NCBI RefSeq assembly: GCF_014651515.1
Contig: NZ_BMXA01000004.1
Span: 62,001-126,000 of the forward strand
Direction of reading: 5' to 3'
DNA: 64,000 nucleotides
DNA from: Arenicella chitinivorans
GTDB lineage: Bacteria; Pseudomonadota; Gammaproteobacteria; Arenicellales; Arenicellaceae
A program made the position numbers and the translations under genes. This document shows, in pieces, positions 45,767 to 54,742 of the stretch; positions within the stretch are counted from its first letter, which is position 1; each line of letters begins with the position of its first letter. The notes under the pieces are model-generated. The model made no database searches, was not told the origin of the DNA, and saw only the letters and a list, made by a program, of their open reading frames with translations.

Positions 45767-46688
45767 CGTCGACTACACGTTGCCGGTACTCCGCTTCAGT
45801 CTAATAATCAGTTTACTGCTAGCGCTAAGTGCCTGCGCGGTCACAGGGCATCATGCAATTTCGCTTGAGCAAACTTCCACCGTCGGCTTTGAGTTGTCGG
45901 AAGTTCTGCAGCTCGGTCAACTTGTTGAGTCTGCGTACGCCCTGTTTCACGAAGCTCAGTCCAACCCCAGCCCCGCAGCCCCCAAGCTGGCTGGGTACCG
46001 ACCACTCGCAAACTTGTCTGGACGTGACGACCCCAAATCCAGTAAACGTGAATTCTACGGACATCTGCTTGAACCCCTTAATACACCCAATTCACTCATC
46101 ATTTCAGTCCGGGGCACCAGTGATGCACAAGAATGGCTAGACGACATTAAATTTGAACATCGTCGCTTTTCAGGCGATCCGAATTTAGGTCACGTGGAGC
46201 TTGGCTTTAAAGAAATCTATCACTCCTTCGCCGTTCATGACTTTGGTACAACCGACGGTATTTCAATTGAGCAATATTTACGGCATCGACCTGATCTAAA
46301 CCAAGTGACCTTGGTCGGACATAGCTTGGGCTCCTCATTAGCCACGCTACTGGCACTTGATATCAAAATAAAACGTCCCAACACGCAAGTCCGTCTGCTC
46401 ACGTTTGCCTCGCCTCGAACTGGCGACAACCAATTCAGCGATGCATTTCAACGCCATATTCCAAACAGTCTCCGGATCGTTAACAAACCCGACTTGGTAC
46501 CTCGCGTTCCGCCACGCGCATTCAAGTTTCTACACATCTGGCATGAATCACAAATTAATTCCAGACCATTAAGTCACATCAAGAACAGCGTGACTTGCTA
46601 TCATAGCTTGAATACCTATTTACACGTGCTAACACACAACAACAAATTACCCGGTGTCGCCATCGACCACGGGTGTCACGCTGAATGA
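45741..46688 (+). CDS. Class 3 lipase-family lipoprotein
   Basis: A 315-residue alpha/beta hydrolase. The nucleophile elbow GHSLGS (Ser near residue 195) and the upstream SVRGTSDAQEWLDDIKF and downstream TFASPRTGDNQF match lipase class 3. An N-terminal hydrophobic segment ends in a lipobox (ALSAC), suggesting lipidation. The start is uncertain: GTG 45741 overlaps the preceding gene by 26 bp, while TTG 45780 would give a neater lipoprotein leader; neither has a clear ribosome site. Its stop overlaps the GNAT start (ATGA), indicating translational coupling. Confidence 0.8.
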   Translation: MLPQCPPYSVDYTLPVLRFSLIISLLLALSACAVTGHHAISLEQTSTVGFELSEVLQLGQLVESAYALFHEAQSNPSPAAPKLAGYRPLANLSGRDDPKSSKREFYGHLLEPLNTPNSLIISVRGTSDAQEWLDDIKFEHRRFSGDPNLGHVELGFKEIYHSFAVHDFGTTDGISIEQYLRHRPDLNQVTLVGHSLGSSLATLLALDIKIKRPNTQVRLLTFASPRTGDNQFSDAFQRHIPNSLRIVNKPDLVPRVPPRAFKFLHIWHESQINSRPLSHIKNSVTCYHSLNTYLHVLTHNNKLPGVAIDHGCHAE

Positions 46689-47182
46689 GTAAACAAGAAT
46701 TACAACAACATGGCATTGTGTTTCGTCCAGAGACTGGGGACGACCGAGAGTTCTTGCGTATCTTATATGCTTCAACTCGTGAAGCTGAAATGGCGATGGT
46801 GCCTTGGACTAAGGAGCAAATAGAAGAATTTCTAGATATGCAGTTTGACGCGCAATCCAAGTTTTATGCCGAGCAATTTAAAGACGCTGAGTTCAGTATC
46901 GTGACTCAGGGTGGACGTAACATCGGTCGGTTGTATGTTGATCGAAGACCAAATGAAATACGCATAATTGATATCGCCTTGTTACCCAAGCACCGAGGAC
47001 GTGGTTACGGTGACGCCATCCTGAGGCATGTTATGCAGATCGCTGCACGGGACGGCTTACCCGTTACCATTCACGTCGAGAAGAACAACCCCGCAATGCG
47101 ACTGTATAAAAAGCTCGGTTACACCCTTCTTGAAGATCAAGGTGTGTACGATTTAATGCAATGGACGCATACCTCACCCTAA
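46685..47182 (+). CDS. GNAT-family N-acetyltransferase
   Basis: A 165-residue acetyltransferase. The acetyl-CoA-binding motif A is IALLPKHRGRGYGDAILRH (R/Q-x-x-G-x-G/A), followed by VEKNNPAMRLYKKLGY. The N-terminal half begins VFRPETGDDREFLR. It overlaps the lipase stop by 4 bp. Substrate not predictable. Confidence 0.9.
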   Translation: MSKQELQQHGIVFRPETGDDREFLRILYASTREAEMAMVPWTKEQIEEFLDMQFDAQSKFYAEQFKDAEFSIVTQGGRNIGRLYVDRRPNEIRIIDIALLPKHRGRGYGDAILRHVMQIAARDGLPVTIHVEKNNPAMRLYKKLGYTLLEDQGVYDLMQWTHTSP

Positions 47183-47264
47183 TCGAACCATATCCTATAT
47201 TGTGACTTCGGCAGATTGCGCTATTATTAGCAGCGATTGTTTTCACACCATTGTAGATACCTAA

Positions 47265-47777
47265 ATGGAAAAGTTTTTTGAGCGACTCATGTACCGGTCC
47301 CGTTGGGTGCTGGCACCGATTTATTTTGGTTTAAGCTTGGCAATAGTGGCGTTGGGCATCAAATTTTTTATGGAATTAGCCCATTTATTGGTCGATATCG
47401 TCGTGTTATCTGAAGCCGATATGATATTGATTGTGCTTAGTTTAGTTGACATCGCTATGGTTGGCGGACTTCTCATTATGGTTATGATGAGCGGATACGA
47501 GAATTTTGTGTCCCAAATCGATATTGATGCCGACGAAGAAAAACTCAGCTGGCTTGGCAAAATGGATTCGTCGTCACTAAAAGCCAAAATCGCAGCCAGC
47601 ATCGTCGCTATCTCATCCATCCATCTACTCAAAAAGTTTATGGCAGCAGAGTCTATCGACAACGACAAATTGCTCTGGTATGTCATCATGCACATTACCT
47701 TTGTCACGTCCGCTTTCGCCATGGGCCTGTTAGACGTTCTTTACGCCAAAGCAACAAAACACAAAAACGGTGACTAA
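47265..47777 (+). CDS. YqhA/UPF0114 family membrane protein
   Basis: A 170-residue inner-membrane protein with about four transmembrane segments. The N-terminus [20 protein letters not shown] and the segment [24 protein letters not shown] are diagnostic of the UPF0114 (TIGR00645) family. Function unknown. A convergent terminator hairpin follows. Confidence 0.9.
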   Translation: MEKFFERLMYRSRWVLAPIYFGLSLAIVALGIKFFMELAHLLVDIVVLSEADMILIVLSLVDIAMVGGLLIMVMMSGYENFVSQIDIDADEEKLSWLGKMDSSSLKAKIAASIVAISSIHLLKKFMAAESIDNDKLLWYVIMHITFVTSAFAMGLLDVLYAKATKHKNGD

Positions 47778-47783
47778 TAATAA

Positions 47784-47810
47784 CGGGCTCTGATACTGAA
47801 TCAGAGCCCG
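47784..47810. terminator. Hairpin between convergent genes
   Basis: A perfect 11-bp stem (47784-47794 with 47800-47810) has a 5-nt loop, between the YqhA-like stop (47777) and the MATE stop (47822). U-tracts are poor on both strands. Confidence 0.6.
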
Positions 47811-47821
47811 ACACGTCTACT

Positions 47822-49240
47822 TCAGATTATCACCTGTTTCCAGTTGCCACGCCGTATCACCCAGACCGCCAACGCAGCAAACACCGTTTCCGAGATTAGA
47901 ATAGACCAGAATACACCGCTGGGACCCAAATCGACCTCGACGGCCAACCACCAGGCTAAGGGGATTTCTAATAACCAAAAAGCAACAAAATTGATCACCG
48001 TCGGCGTTTTAGTGTCCCCCGCACCGTTCAAGCTCTGCAACGCCACCATTCCAAGCGCCATCAACGGGTAGCCATAGCAGAAAAAGCGCAAGCCTTCGGC
48101 ACCAATCGAAACAATCGCAGGATCTGGGTTAAACACCGCAATCACAGTCTCAGCAAACACAACTAGCAAGATTGCAACCACCAATAAGGTCACAAAATTG
48201 AACTGGGCAGCCCGCCACAAGGACCGTTCCGCTCGATCCGGCCTATCCGCCCCGAGGTTCTGTCCAACCAGGGTCGCAGCGGCGTTTCCCAACCCCCATG
48301 CGGGCAGAAATGTGAAATGGATAACACGAACCGCAATGGTGTAGCCAGCAATCGCAACACTCCCGTACGGTGCCATGATTCGCATCATAAATATCCAACT
48401 CGATACCGCGATTAAAAACTGACCTATACCACCCAGTGATACCTTTGCCAGTCGCAACGCGACGTCCGTATTCAATCTCAATTGGGACGCACGTACTCGT
48501 ATCCGCCCGCGCACATCAAATAGATGGTAGAGCTGATACGCAATCCCAATACTCCGACCGATCGTAGTTGCAATTGCAGCGCCAGTGACACCGTAGGCCG
48601 GGATCGGCCCCCATCCGAAAATCAATATGGGGTCCAGTATTAGGTTTACGCCATTCGCCAACCAAAGTGAACGCATCGCAATCGCGGCATCACCCGCGCC
48701 ACGAAAGATTGCATTAAGAAGAAAGATATAGATGATGCTGATTGACCCGCCTAACATGACACTCGTATATCCAGCACCTTGGTCAATAGCCTGCGACGAA
48801 GCGCCCATTAAAACGAGAATCTCGTGTGCGTACAAAGCGCCAACAAGACCAATGGCAAGCGAAACTAACAGCCCGATCCATAAGGATTGCACGGCCACCA
48901 CAGCAGCCGCTTCAGGATTTTTTTCTCCAACCCGACGCGCTACCATGGCGGTGGTGGCCATACTGAGGCCAATAGCGATGGCATAACACAGTGTGATAAC
49001 CGCTTCTGTTAGACCAACAGCCGCAATCGCATCCGCACCAAGCTTGGCCACCCAAAACATATCGACGATGACAAATACTGATTCCATCAGCATCTCCAAC
49101 ATCATCGGTATCGCCAACAAAATGACAGCCGTGTTAATCGGACCGCGCGTGAAATCTCGTTCTTGATCTGCCAGACTGGTTTTTACGACCGTGCGAATCC
49201 ACTGGATACGCCGACGAAATCCGTGTTTAGAAACTCTCAT
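47822..49240 (-). CDS. MATE-family efflux transporter
   Basis: A 472-residue inner-membrane transporter with about twelve hydrophobic segments in two halves. FTRGPINTAVILLAIPMMLEMLMESVF..VDMFWVAKLGADAIAAVGL at the start and WGLGNAAATLVGQNLGADRPDRAE in the second half are typical. MATE proteins export cationic drugs or metabolites by Na+ or H+ antiport. The N-terminus is basic (RRRIQWIR). No linked regulator is apparent. Confidence 0.92.
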   Translation of the reverse strand: MRVSKHGFRRRIQWIRTVVKTSLADQERDFTRGPINTAVILLAIPMMLEMLMESVFVIVDMFWVAKLGADAIAAVGLTEAVITLCYAIAIGLSMATTAMVARRVGEKNPEAAAVVAVQSLWIGLLVSLAIGLVGALYAHEILVLMGASSQAIDQGAGYTSVMLGGSISIIYIFLLNAIFRGAGDAAIAMRSLWLANGVNLILDPILIFGWGPIPAYGVTGAAIATTIGRSIGIAYQLYHLFDVRGRIRVRASQLRLNTDVALRLAKVSLGGIGQFLIAVSSWIFMMRIMAPYGSVAIAGYTIAVRVIHFTFLPAWGLGNAAATLVGQNLGADRPDRAERSLWRAAQFNFVTLLVVAILLVVFAETVIAVFNPDPAIVSIGAEGLRFFCYGYPLMALGMVALQSLNGAGDTKTPTVINFVAFWLLEIPLAWWLAVEVDLGPSGVFWSILISETVFAALAVWVIRRGNWKQVII

Positions 49241-49649
49241 CTTTTACCTCTTAAGTCACCAATACCCATGCTTGGTCACTTTTTAATTCCTGTAATTCCC
49301 CACGTACATTAGGGAGATTCAGCGGCCTTTGTGTGTGTTTAGAGGGGACAACGGGGACCGCTTTGACCTGACCATTCCTTGCAGGTAAAGATGGATTTTC
49401 GTAAACGCTAAAGGTTAGCGCAAACCAAGCCTAACGGAGAAGACTACTTGGTGGCCGGAAACAGATTTACTTGCATGGTATCGACAGAACCCGTGTCGTC
49501 ATTAGCAACACACTCTCTTGGGTAACTTTGTTCATGACGCACCTGTTTCCTTTAACGTTGAGCTGTCAACACAGCATTGAGATGACAATGATTATAGCCA
49601 GTTCACGCTAATGGGCAAACGTTGTTAATTAGAAAAGATGTTTTCTTAT
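49241..49649. other. Intergenic region, no gene recognised
   Basis: About 400 bp upstream of the MATE start and downstream of the DUF6356 gene. One small inverted repeat (CGCTAA/TTAGCG near 49406-49420) lacks a T run. Nothing else is supported. Confidence 0.4.
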
Positions 49650-49889
49650 TCAATCAACCAAACAATCCCGGCCGGTTTTGTTCTGCCGTAAAGTTCGCTG
49701 AACTATCATTTGTGTATGTAAACGATAGATCAACAGGCTTGCCGTTTTTGGAAACAAAAATGGAAAAAGTGCATGCACAAAACAACAAACCCCAGCCACG
49801 AACAGTACGCCACTAAATCGAAGCGCGGTTAACAAATGAGTCCAATAAGTTTCTCCCACGCTTGCGGGATGTTCAGAAAATAAACGCAT
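49650..49889 (-). CDS. DUF6356 family small membrane protein
   Basis: A 79-residue protein whose N-terminus MRLFSEHPASVGETYWTH and following hydrophobic segment (LFVAGVCCFVHALFPFLF) match the DUF6356 family pattern, ending in a short LHTQM segment. One or two transmembrane helices, function unknown. It is isolated in a 760-bp gap between the MATE gene and an Lrp regulator. The ribosome site is weak, so the call rests on the family signature. Confidence 0.7.
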   Translation of the reverse strand: MRLFSEHPASVGETYWTHLLTALRFSGVLFVAGVCCFVHALFPFLFPKTASLLIYRLHTQMIVQRTLRQNKTGRDCLVD

Positions 49890-50000
49890 AAGTGTTGGTC
49901 AGTCCAAATCTGATTATTGTTAGATTATCGCGTGACGAATCGCAGCATCTTTCCCAACCCATGCTTTTCTTTTCATATTAGATAGAATATATATTTACGT

Positions 50001-50480
50001 ATGAAAGAAATTATAGAAATTGATGCTATAGATCGAAAAATCATTAGTATCATGCAATCTGATTCGAGCAAATCCATACAAACGATCGCCGATCAAGTTA
50101 ATCTTACGGTAAACCCCTGTTGGCGGCGCATCAAGCGATTGGAACAAGCAGGTATATTTGGCAAACGTACGGTACAACTTCATCACGCCAAACTTGGTCT
50201 GCGCATAACTGCATTTATCATGCTCAGAACCGATCAACATAGTGCGGCTTGGCTAGACCAATTTACACAAGCGGTAAACGCCGTTCCGGAAATCGTGGAA
50301 TGTCACCGGATGACGGGGTCGGTGGATTACCTGTTGAAGGTATTTGTCCGCGATTTAACGCACCATGACCAAGTTTATCAGCGTTTAATCGGATTGGTGC
50401 CAAGTCTGGTCGATGTTTCATCAACATTCTCTATGGAGAACCTAAAACCTGGTGCGATCATTGAATCCAGCACTTACTGA
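50001..50480 (+). CDS. Lrp/AsnC-family transcriptional regulator
   Basis: A 159-residue Lrp/AsnC protein. The winged helix-turn-helix (~1-60: IDRKIISIMQSDSSKSIQTIA...VNPCWRRIKRLEQAG) is followed by the RAM ligand domain (~70-150: VPEIVECHRMTGSVDYLLKV). Usually amino-acid responsive. No obvious target lies next to it; a terminator follows. Confidence 0.93.
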   Translation: MKEIIEIDAIDRKIISIMQSDSSKSIQTIADQVNLTVNPCWRRIKRLEQAGIFGKRTVQLHHAKLGLRITAFIMLRTDQHSAAWLDQFTQAVNAVPEIVECHRMTGSVDYLLKVFVRDLTHHDQVYQRLIGLVPSLVDVSSTFSMENLKPGAIIESSTY

Positions 50481-50482
50481 GC

Positions 50483-50528
50483 AAAAAAAAACGGTAGCAG
50501 GTGGGAACTCACTCCACCGACTACCGTT
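50483..50528. terminator. Terminator hairpin after the Lrp gene
   Basis: Outer arms 50490-50497 and 50521-50528 and an inner GGTGG/CCACC stem form a long hairpin. The A8 run just upstream (50483-50490) would be a U-tract for leftward transcripts; rightward T content is limited. Confidence 0.6.
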
Positions 50529-50909
50529 TAGGTATATATGCTCAACTCCACCAGGATAATATAGAGCGAACAACCCTTGTTTCACTTTGGACTCTGTAAC
50601 CCGCAGCTGAAACAGTGAGTTTCCTTTAAAAAGCTACCCAAATCCGGTTTTCCGAGCCTTAGTCCTCTCCTACAAAGTCCTAAGGTCAGTCACCAGTTTG
50701 TGTTCTTGAACGATAACTGGCAGCTTTTTCACCACATGTTCTGTAACTGCGTTTCCAACCGTTTGGTGTTGAAGGGGAAGGAGCAACCATTCCAAAAACA
50801 CCGTACTCTCCGCAGCCACCCTACATTTAAATGCAATGTCGGGAACTCACATCGTTATTAGAGCAGAGTGACGTTCTACAATCGTCTGACTTTAGCGGGA
50901 AGGACAAAT
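50529..50909. other. Intergenic region, no gene recognised
   Basis: 381 bp between the Lrp terminator and the AraC gene's 3' end. I see no frame with family likeness, no tRNA and no clear repeat. Confidence 0.4.
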
Positions 50910-52055
50910 TTACCCAGATTGGGAGACCTGTCGAAAACTCGTCGGTGTCTGCCCGGTCACTTTTTTGAAGGCCGAATAGAATGATGAGCGCGAATTAAAC
51001 CCAACATCGTTCGCAATCGTCAGCACCGTTTCGTCCGTGTTGATCAATCGCTCCATAGCCTCCATGACCCGTAATCGATTAACATAATCAAAAAATGTCT
51101 CTTTAATATCAAGACTTAAAGCTTGAGTAACATAATTTGGCAACACCTTGATTTCTTCTGACAAAGCTCGCAACGACAGGTTTGGGTCGCGATACTTACA
51201 TTGCTTTTCCAATGCAAAACGTATTTTTTGCGACACGTCAGCTAACTGATCCGCAGACAATGCCGATTTTTGGTACTTACGCGTTTCTTCGTTGTCGTCC
51301 TTCTGAGTTCGAGCAATTTCAATGCGTAAATCCGGTCGCTGACGAAGTCCCCATACGGCAAAAAACCACACCAACGCCAATCGAGCAAGCCCGTGCCAAG
51401 GGTAGGTCGGGTTCGGCACGTGATACACCGAATTCGCAATCTCAGCACCCAACTCCAAAGCGATATTTAAAAGAATCAACCACAAAGCCCATTGAAACCA
51501 CCTTAATTCTAGGTCTTCGGTGCTGGCAAATAGATTCATTAACTTACGTCGATAACTGGCCAGCCGGATCATGACAAACACGATATAGACCGTAAATTGG
51601 ATTAACGCTGCCAGATTCAGAATGGTATTTAGAATCTCTAGAATCAAGGCACCACGCGAACCGCCAAACGTCGGGTTCCAGCTAACAAGACCCAAGATCA
51701 CCGCCAGGATCGCCACGGGTACAACCGGGATTATAAAATGGTATTTATCCGTTCTACGCCAGCCCCGTGCATGCTCAGACGTCAATTCACGCACATACAT
51801 CCAGAATAAGGGCGGCAACATGAGTTCGACCACGAGCTTAAACAAGGTCAGCTGCGCTAAGAACGGGATCCCGTCCGTGTAGAAAACCGGTTCACGAACA
51901 ATAAAACAAAACTGCGCCACCGCATTCAGGGCAAAAAATACCGCCAGCGGCAGATACACATTGGAATGCACAATACGACGTGCCAATAAATGTGAGGCGA
52001 GTATTGATTGACCCATGGCCAGGGCCGAGATAACGACTGCGATCATAGACGACAT
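50910..52055 (-). CDS. AraC-family regulator with membrane N-terminus
   Basis: A 381-residue protein of the same architecture as the one at 2095-3282. Multiple hydrophobic segments occupy ~1-240 (VYLPLAVFFALNAVAQF, IIPVVPVAILAVILGLV), and a C-terminal AraC DNA-binding domain (~275-380) ends in NDVGFNSRSSFYSAFKKVTGQTPTSF. It starts 36 bp after the DUF6916-like gene on the same strand, so the two probably share a transcript. Target unknown. Confidence 0.9.
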   Translation of the reverse strand: MSSMIAVVISALAMGQSILASHLLARRIVHSNVYLPLAVFFALNAVAQFCFIVREPVFYTDGIPFLAQLTLFKLVVELMLPPLFWMYVRELTSEHARGWRRTDKYHFIIPVVPVAILAVILGLVSWNPTFGGSRGALILEILNTILNLAALIQFTVYIVFVMIRLASYRRKLMNLFASTEDLELRWFQWALWLILLNIALELGAEIANSVYHVPNPTYPWHGLARLALVWFFAVWGLRQRPDLRIEIARTQKDDNEETRKYQKSALSADQLADVSQKIRFALEKQCKYRDPNLSLRALSEEIKVLPNYVTQALSLDIKETFFDYVNRLRVMEAMERLINTDETVLTIANDVGFNSRSSFYSAFKKVTGQTPTSFRQVSQSG

Positions 52056-52091
52056 AGAGCTACCTCTGTGCCGACTACGATGACAATGGCT

Positions 52092-52370
52092 TTAGGTAAA
52101 AATGGCCTCGTAGCACATTCCTTGATCATCTGGTCCAATCGGAACCAAAAATATGTCCGTACCTTCGCCGTCATTGCGTAAAGTGTAAGTACCTTGTTCA
52201 AGAATATCGTGATTGTCGGCACGGAATACGGCAGAAAATGGTTCAGAGCGGCCATCTTCGGCCCGTTCTGCCCGCACCGAACTGACCTCAATCAACTCCA
52301 ATATTAATTGTGCTTGCGCTAATTCAAACTGTTGGTTTAGTCGAGCTTCGAAATCTTGTCTAGTTTTCAT
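52092..52370 (-). CDS. DUF6916 family protein
   Basis: A 92-residue soluble protein. FSAVFRADNHDILEQGTYTLRN and FLVPIGPDDQGMCYEAIF are the core DUF6916 pattern (QGTY, LVPIGPD, YEA-F). It lacks the Tat-like leader of the paralogue at 44405-44833 and is not beside a tail-collar gene here. It lies directly upstream of the AraC-type regulator. Function unknown. Confidence 0.75.
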   Translation of the reverse strand: MKTRQDFEARLNQQFELAQAQLILELIEVSSVRAERAEDGRSEPFSAVFRADNHDILEQGTYTLRNDGEGTDIFLVPIGPDDQGMCYEAIFT

Positions 52371-52479
52371 TTGTCTGTTATTTGGAGATTATATGAGAGT
52401 ATATTCAGATCAGGCGATCAACGCACGTCCAATTACGCCAAACTGGTAAGCGCAGTGACATACTCCACCTAGCTAACAA

Positions 52480-52938
52480 CTACGATTTCGGATTATTCAC
52501 TGGGTGGACATCGCTCGGTTTACCCCCGTTCTGCCAATTCGAAACCGCTTTTCCGTCCCGAAAGGTGATGATGTTAGTACCAGAAGTTGTGATCTCAACA
52601 CCATCGGAGCCAGTCCCCGTCATCGTCCAACGGATCGCGACTCTATGACCCTCACCCAGCAGATCATTAATTGTAAAATGCAAATCGGGATACGATTTTC
52701 GTAGGGATTCAGCCCATTTTATGGTGCCGTCTACCTTTGAGTGATGACCATTGTAGGTGTAGTCGTCGGCTAAACTGAATTCAACGATTTCGGTCAGCCC
52801 GTGATTGAACACGCCATCAAAAAAGAGTCGGGTGGCCTCTTTGTTTATCTCTGCGTCGACCACTTTCTGTACGCAACTACTGCTAAGCAGTACAACCGTC
52901 ATAATAGCGCATACGTAGGTTTGTTTTACCCTCATCAT
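52480..52938 (-). CDS. SnoaL-like (NTF2-fold) lipoprotein
   Basis: A 152-residue lipoprotein with leader and lipobox (VVLLSSSC). The mature part matches SnoaL/ester-cyclase-like NTF2 folds: LFFDGVFNHGLTEIVEFSLADDYTYNGH, YPDLHFTINDLLGEGHRVAIRWTMTGTG. The start is one of two adjacent ATGs (52938 or 52935) behind GGAG. It lies 87 bp after the haem lipoprotein gene, on the same strand. Catalytic role not assignable. Confidence 0.75.
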   Translation of the reverse strand: MMRVKQTYVCAIMTVVLLSSSCVQKVVDAEINKEATRLFFDGVFNHGLTEIVEFSLADDYTYNGHHSKVDGTIKWAESLRKSYPDLHFTINDLLGEGHRVAIRWTMTGTGSDGVEITTSGTNIITFRDGKAVSNWQNGGKPSDVHPVNNPKS

Positions 52939-53025
52939 GTTCTCCAATTATCGATATTCGGGCATTGCTGTGACAATCACATGGTCACAGCAATGCCTTA
53001 CATTAGTTAAAATTGTAGTGCGCTA

Positions 53026-54723
53026 TTAACGTCGTGGCAGCTTAGCCGTATGCACGTCCAAATTTGCGGGTTTAGGGTCTGCCAGATGTTGTTGCCATTG
53101 CATCCATTGCACAATCGAGATTGAAGTCTGAAGTGAATAATCTAATGAGATCCAGTCGGTTCTGTCGGAAGCCGCATAGTCCGGTTGACCGGGCAGGATA
53201 TTCACCGGCCCCTGATCCGTATCCACAGTGGCGTTAAAGGGCTGCGCGGCCGGCGTACTCGCGAAGTAGATTGAGTCGATCTCTGAAAAGCCAATGTCCA
53301 CTCCGTCTACTGACTTAATATTCGCCTTTACACCACTGGCATCGATCCACTTACCTTCAGCCGTTTGCATCGCACACTCAGACGTCAATCCACCAAATTG
53401 CGGCGCGATCGGGGGCACCTTGATATTTTGGTCTGCGACGGATGCGGTACCGTGGCATGACATACACGAACTGTACGCCTTGTCAGCTGGACCGTCTAAC
53501 CGCGAATTACAACCTAGGTGACCCGGGTGGGCAAACTTGTCTGCACCACCATACGCATTCAACATATCGACAGTGTCCCAGTTAATCACCATGTCCTCGA
53601 AACCGTTTTGTCGGGGATTCTCGGGATACGCTGAAGCCAAAACACCGGCTGGTGGTGTGGAATTACCCCACATCAAGCCCAACAATGAAATTCGATTCCA
53701 AGGGTTCGGCTCATCAGCCTTACGTTGTCCATCCGCCACAAAGGTACCAAACACCCATTCCGTGCCCCTAGCACGTGGCTCTTTCACCGCAATATCAAAT
53801 TGCAATAGCGTAACCGGTCCATATTCATCTAAGCTGCGTGGGCATTGCTGACTCTCTTCGGCCATCGTGCATTGCGCGGCGCCCGTGGTGGATTTGCAGC
53901 CACAGAAATCAGGCGATGAGATGTTCGCTTTCCAAGCTGGCAGATTGCTCAACATGGGCATCTGCGCTGGCGATAGGGTCGTGAACAGCGGTTTACCAAC
54001 CACCGCCCCAGTGGCGAACGACACATTCTGAGTTGGGATTTTCGCGGTGCCATCTGCCTGCCAGATTGTGCCTAAGGTGTACGCCGCGGTGGGGTTAAAG
54101 TATCCAACCGCCCACATGGTGCCTTTCGCAGCCTCGGGCGCGGTGTTCACACTAAAACTTACGGGTGCTTCACGTGTAAGACCGTGCGTAAACTCTCGCC
54201 CAGCCAATACGTTATACGTTTGAAATGGAATGTTGTACCAAGCCCGCACCCTGTTGTTACACACATCCCAGTCAGTTTCTACATTGCCACTGTTGATGTT
54301 GCCTGCTTGTATATACTCCATCACCAGCCAACTGTACTCTTCACCCAGTTGTTGTTTGGTTTCAGGGTCTGTGGCCGGGTCGAACAATGCATCAAAGCGT
54401 TCTGCTCGCCACGGCTGTGAAGCCGACTCATCCACCAACTCACGGGGGAAATCATCGCTCAATCGAAACACCGGCCCCTGGTAGCCTGACGGCGGCTGGT
54501 CACTCACTAGTTGACCCTCATACATCTCAGGAAACTTTGGATCCTGCCAGTAGCTAGGATACGTTCCCGTACAAGTCCCCGTGTCTGCGACTGGCTGCGC
54601 TACAGGCGGTTGTACCGGTTTCACTGGCTTCGATTCCGTTGTTACTTGTGGTTGTTCTGTTTGGGCATTACAGGCTAAAAGCAGCGAACAGAGTATCGCT
54701 AGTATCAGCATTCGTATTTTCAT
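53026..54723 (-). CDS. Large lipoprotein with one c-type haem motif
   Basis: A 565-residue lipoprotein starting at ATG 54723 behind AAGGAG (7-nt spacing); upstream in-frame codons add a non-signal-like extension. The leader ends in a lipobox (SLLLAC). A Pro-rich linker (~25-50) follows, then a large domain of unrecognised family. A single CMSCH haem motif lies at 420-424, preceded by PGHLGCNSRLDGP. Other cysteines (CGCKS, CTM) may form disulfides. I recognise no enzyme family. It is 19 bp downstream of the DNase II-like gene, so the two are almost certainly co-transcribed and may work together at the cell surface or in the periplasm. Confidence 0.75.
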   Translation of the reverse strand: MKIRMLILAILCSLLLACNAQTEQPQVTTESKPVKPVQPPVAQPVADTGTCTGTYPSYWQDPKFPEMYEGQLVSDQPPSGYQGPVFRLSDDFPRELVDESASQPWRAERFDALFDPATDPETKQQLGEEYSWLVMEYIQAGNINSGNVETDWDVCNNRVRAWYNIPFQTYNVLAGREFTHGLTREAPVSFSVNTAPEAAKGTMWAVGYFNPTAAYTLGTIWQADGTAKIPTQNVSFATGAVVGKPLFTTLSPAQMPMLSNLPAWKANISSPDFCGCKSTTGAAQCTMAEESQQCPRSLDEYGPVTLLQFDIAVKEPRARGTEWVFGTFVADGQRKADEPNPWNRISLLGLMWGNSTPPAGVLASAYPENPRQNGFEDMVINWDTVDMLNAYGGADKFAHPGHLGCNSRLDGPADKAYSSCMSCHGTASVADQNIKVPPIAPQFGGLTSECAMQTAEGKWIDASGVKANIKSVDGVDIGFSEIDSIYFASTPAAQPFNATVDTDQGPVNILPGQPDYAASDRTDWISLDYSLQTSISIVQWMQWQQHLADPKPANLDVHTAKLPRR

Positions 54724-54742
54724 GATCATTCTCCTTGCGTGG

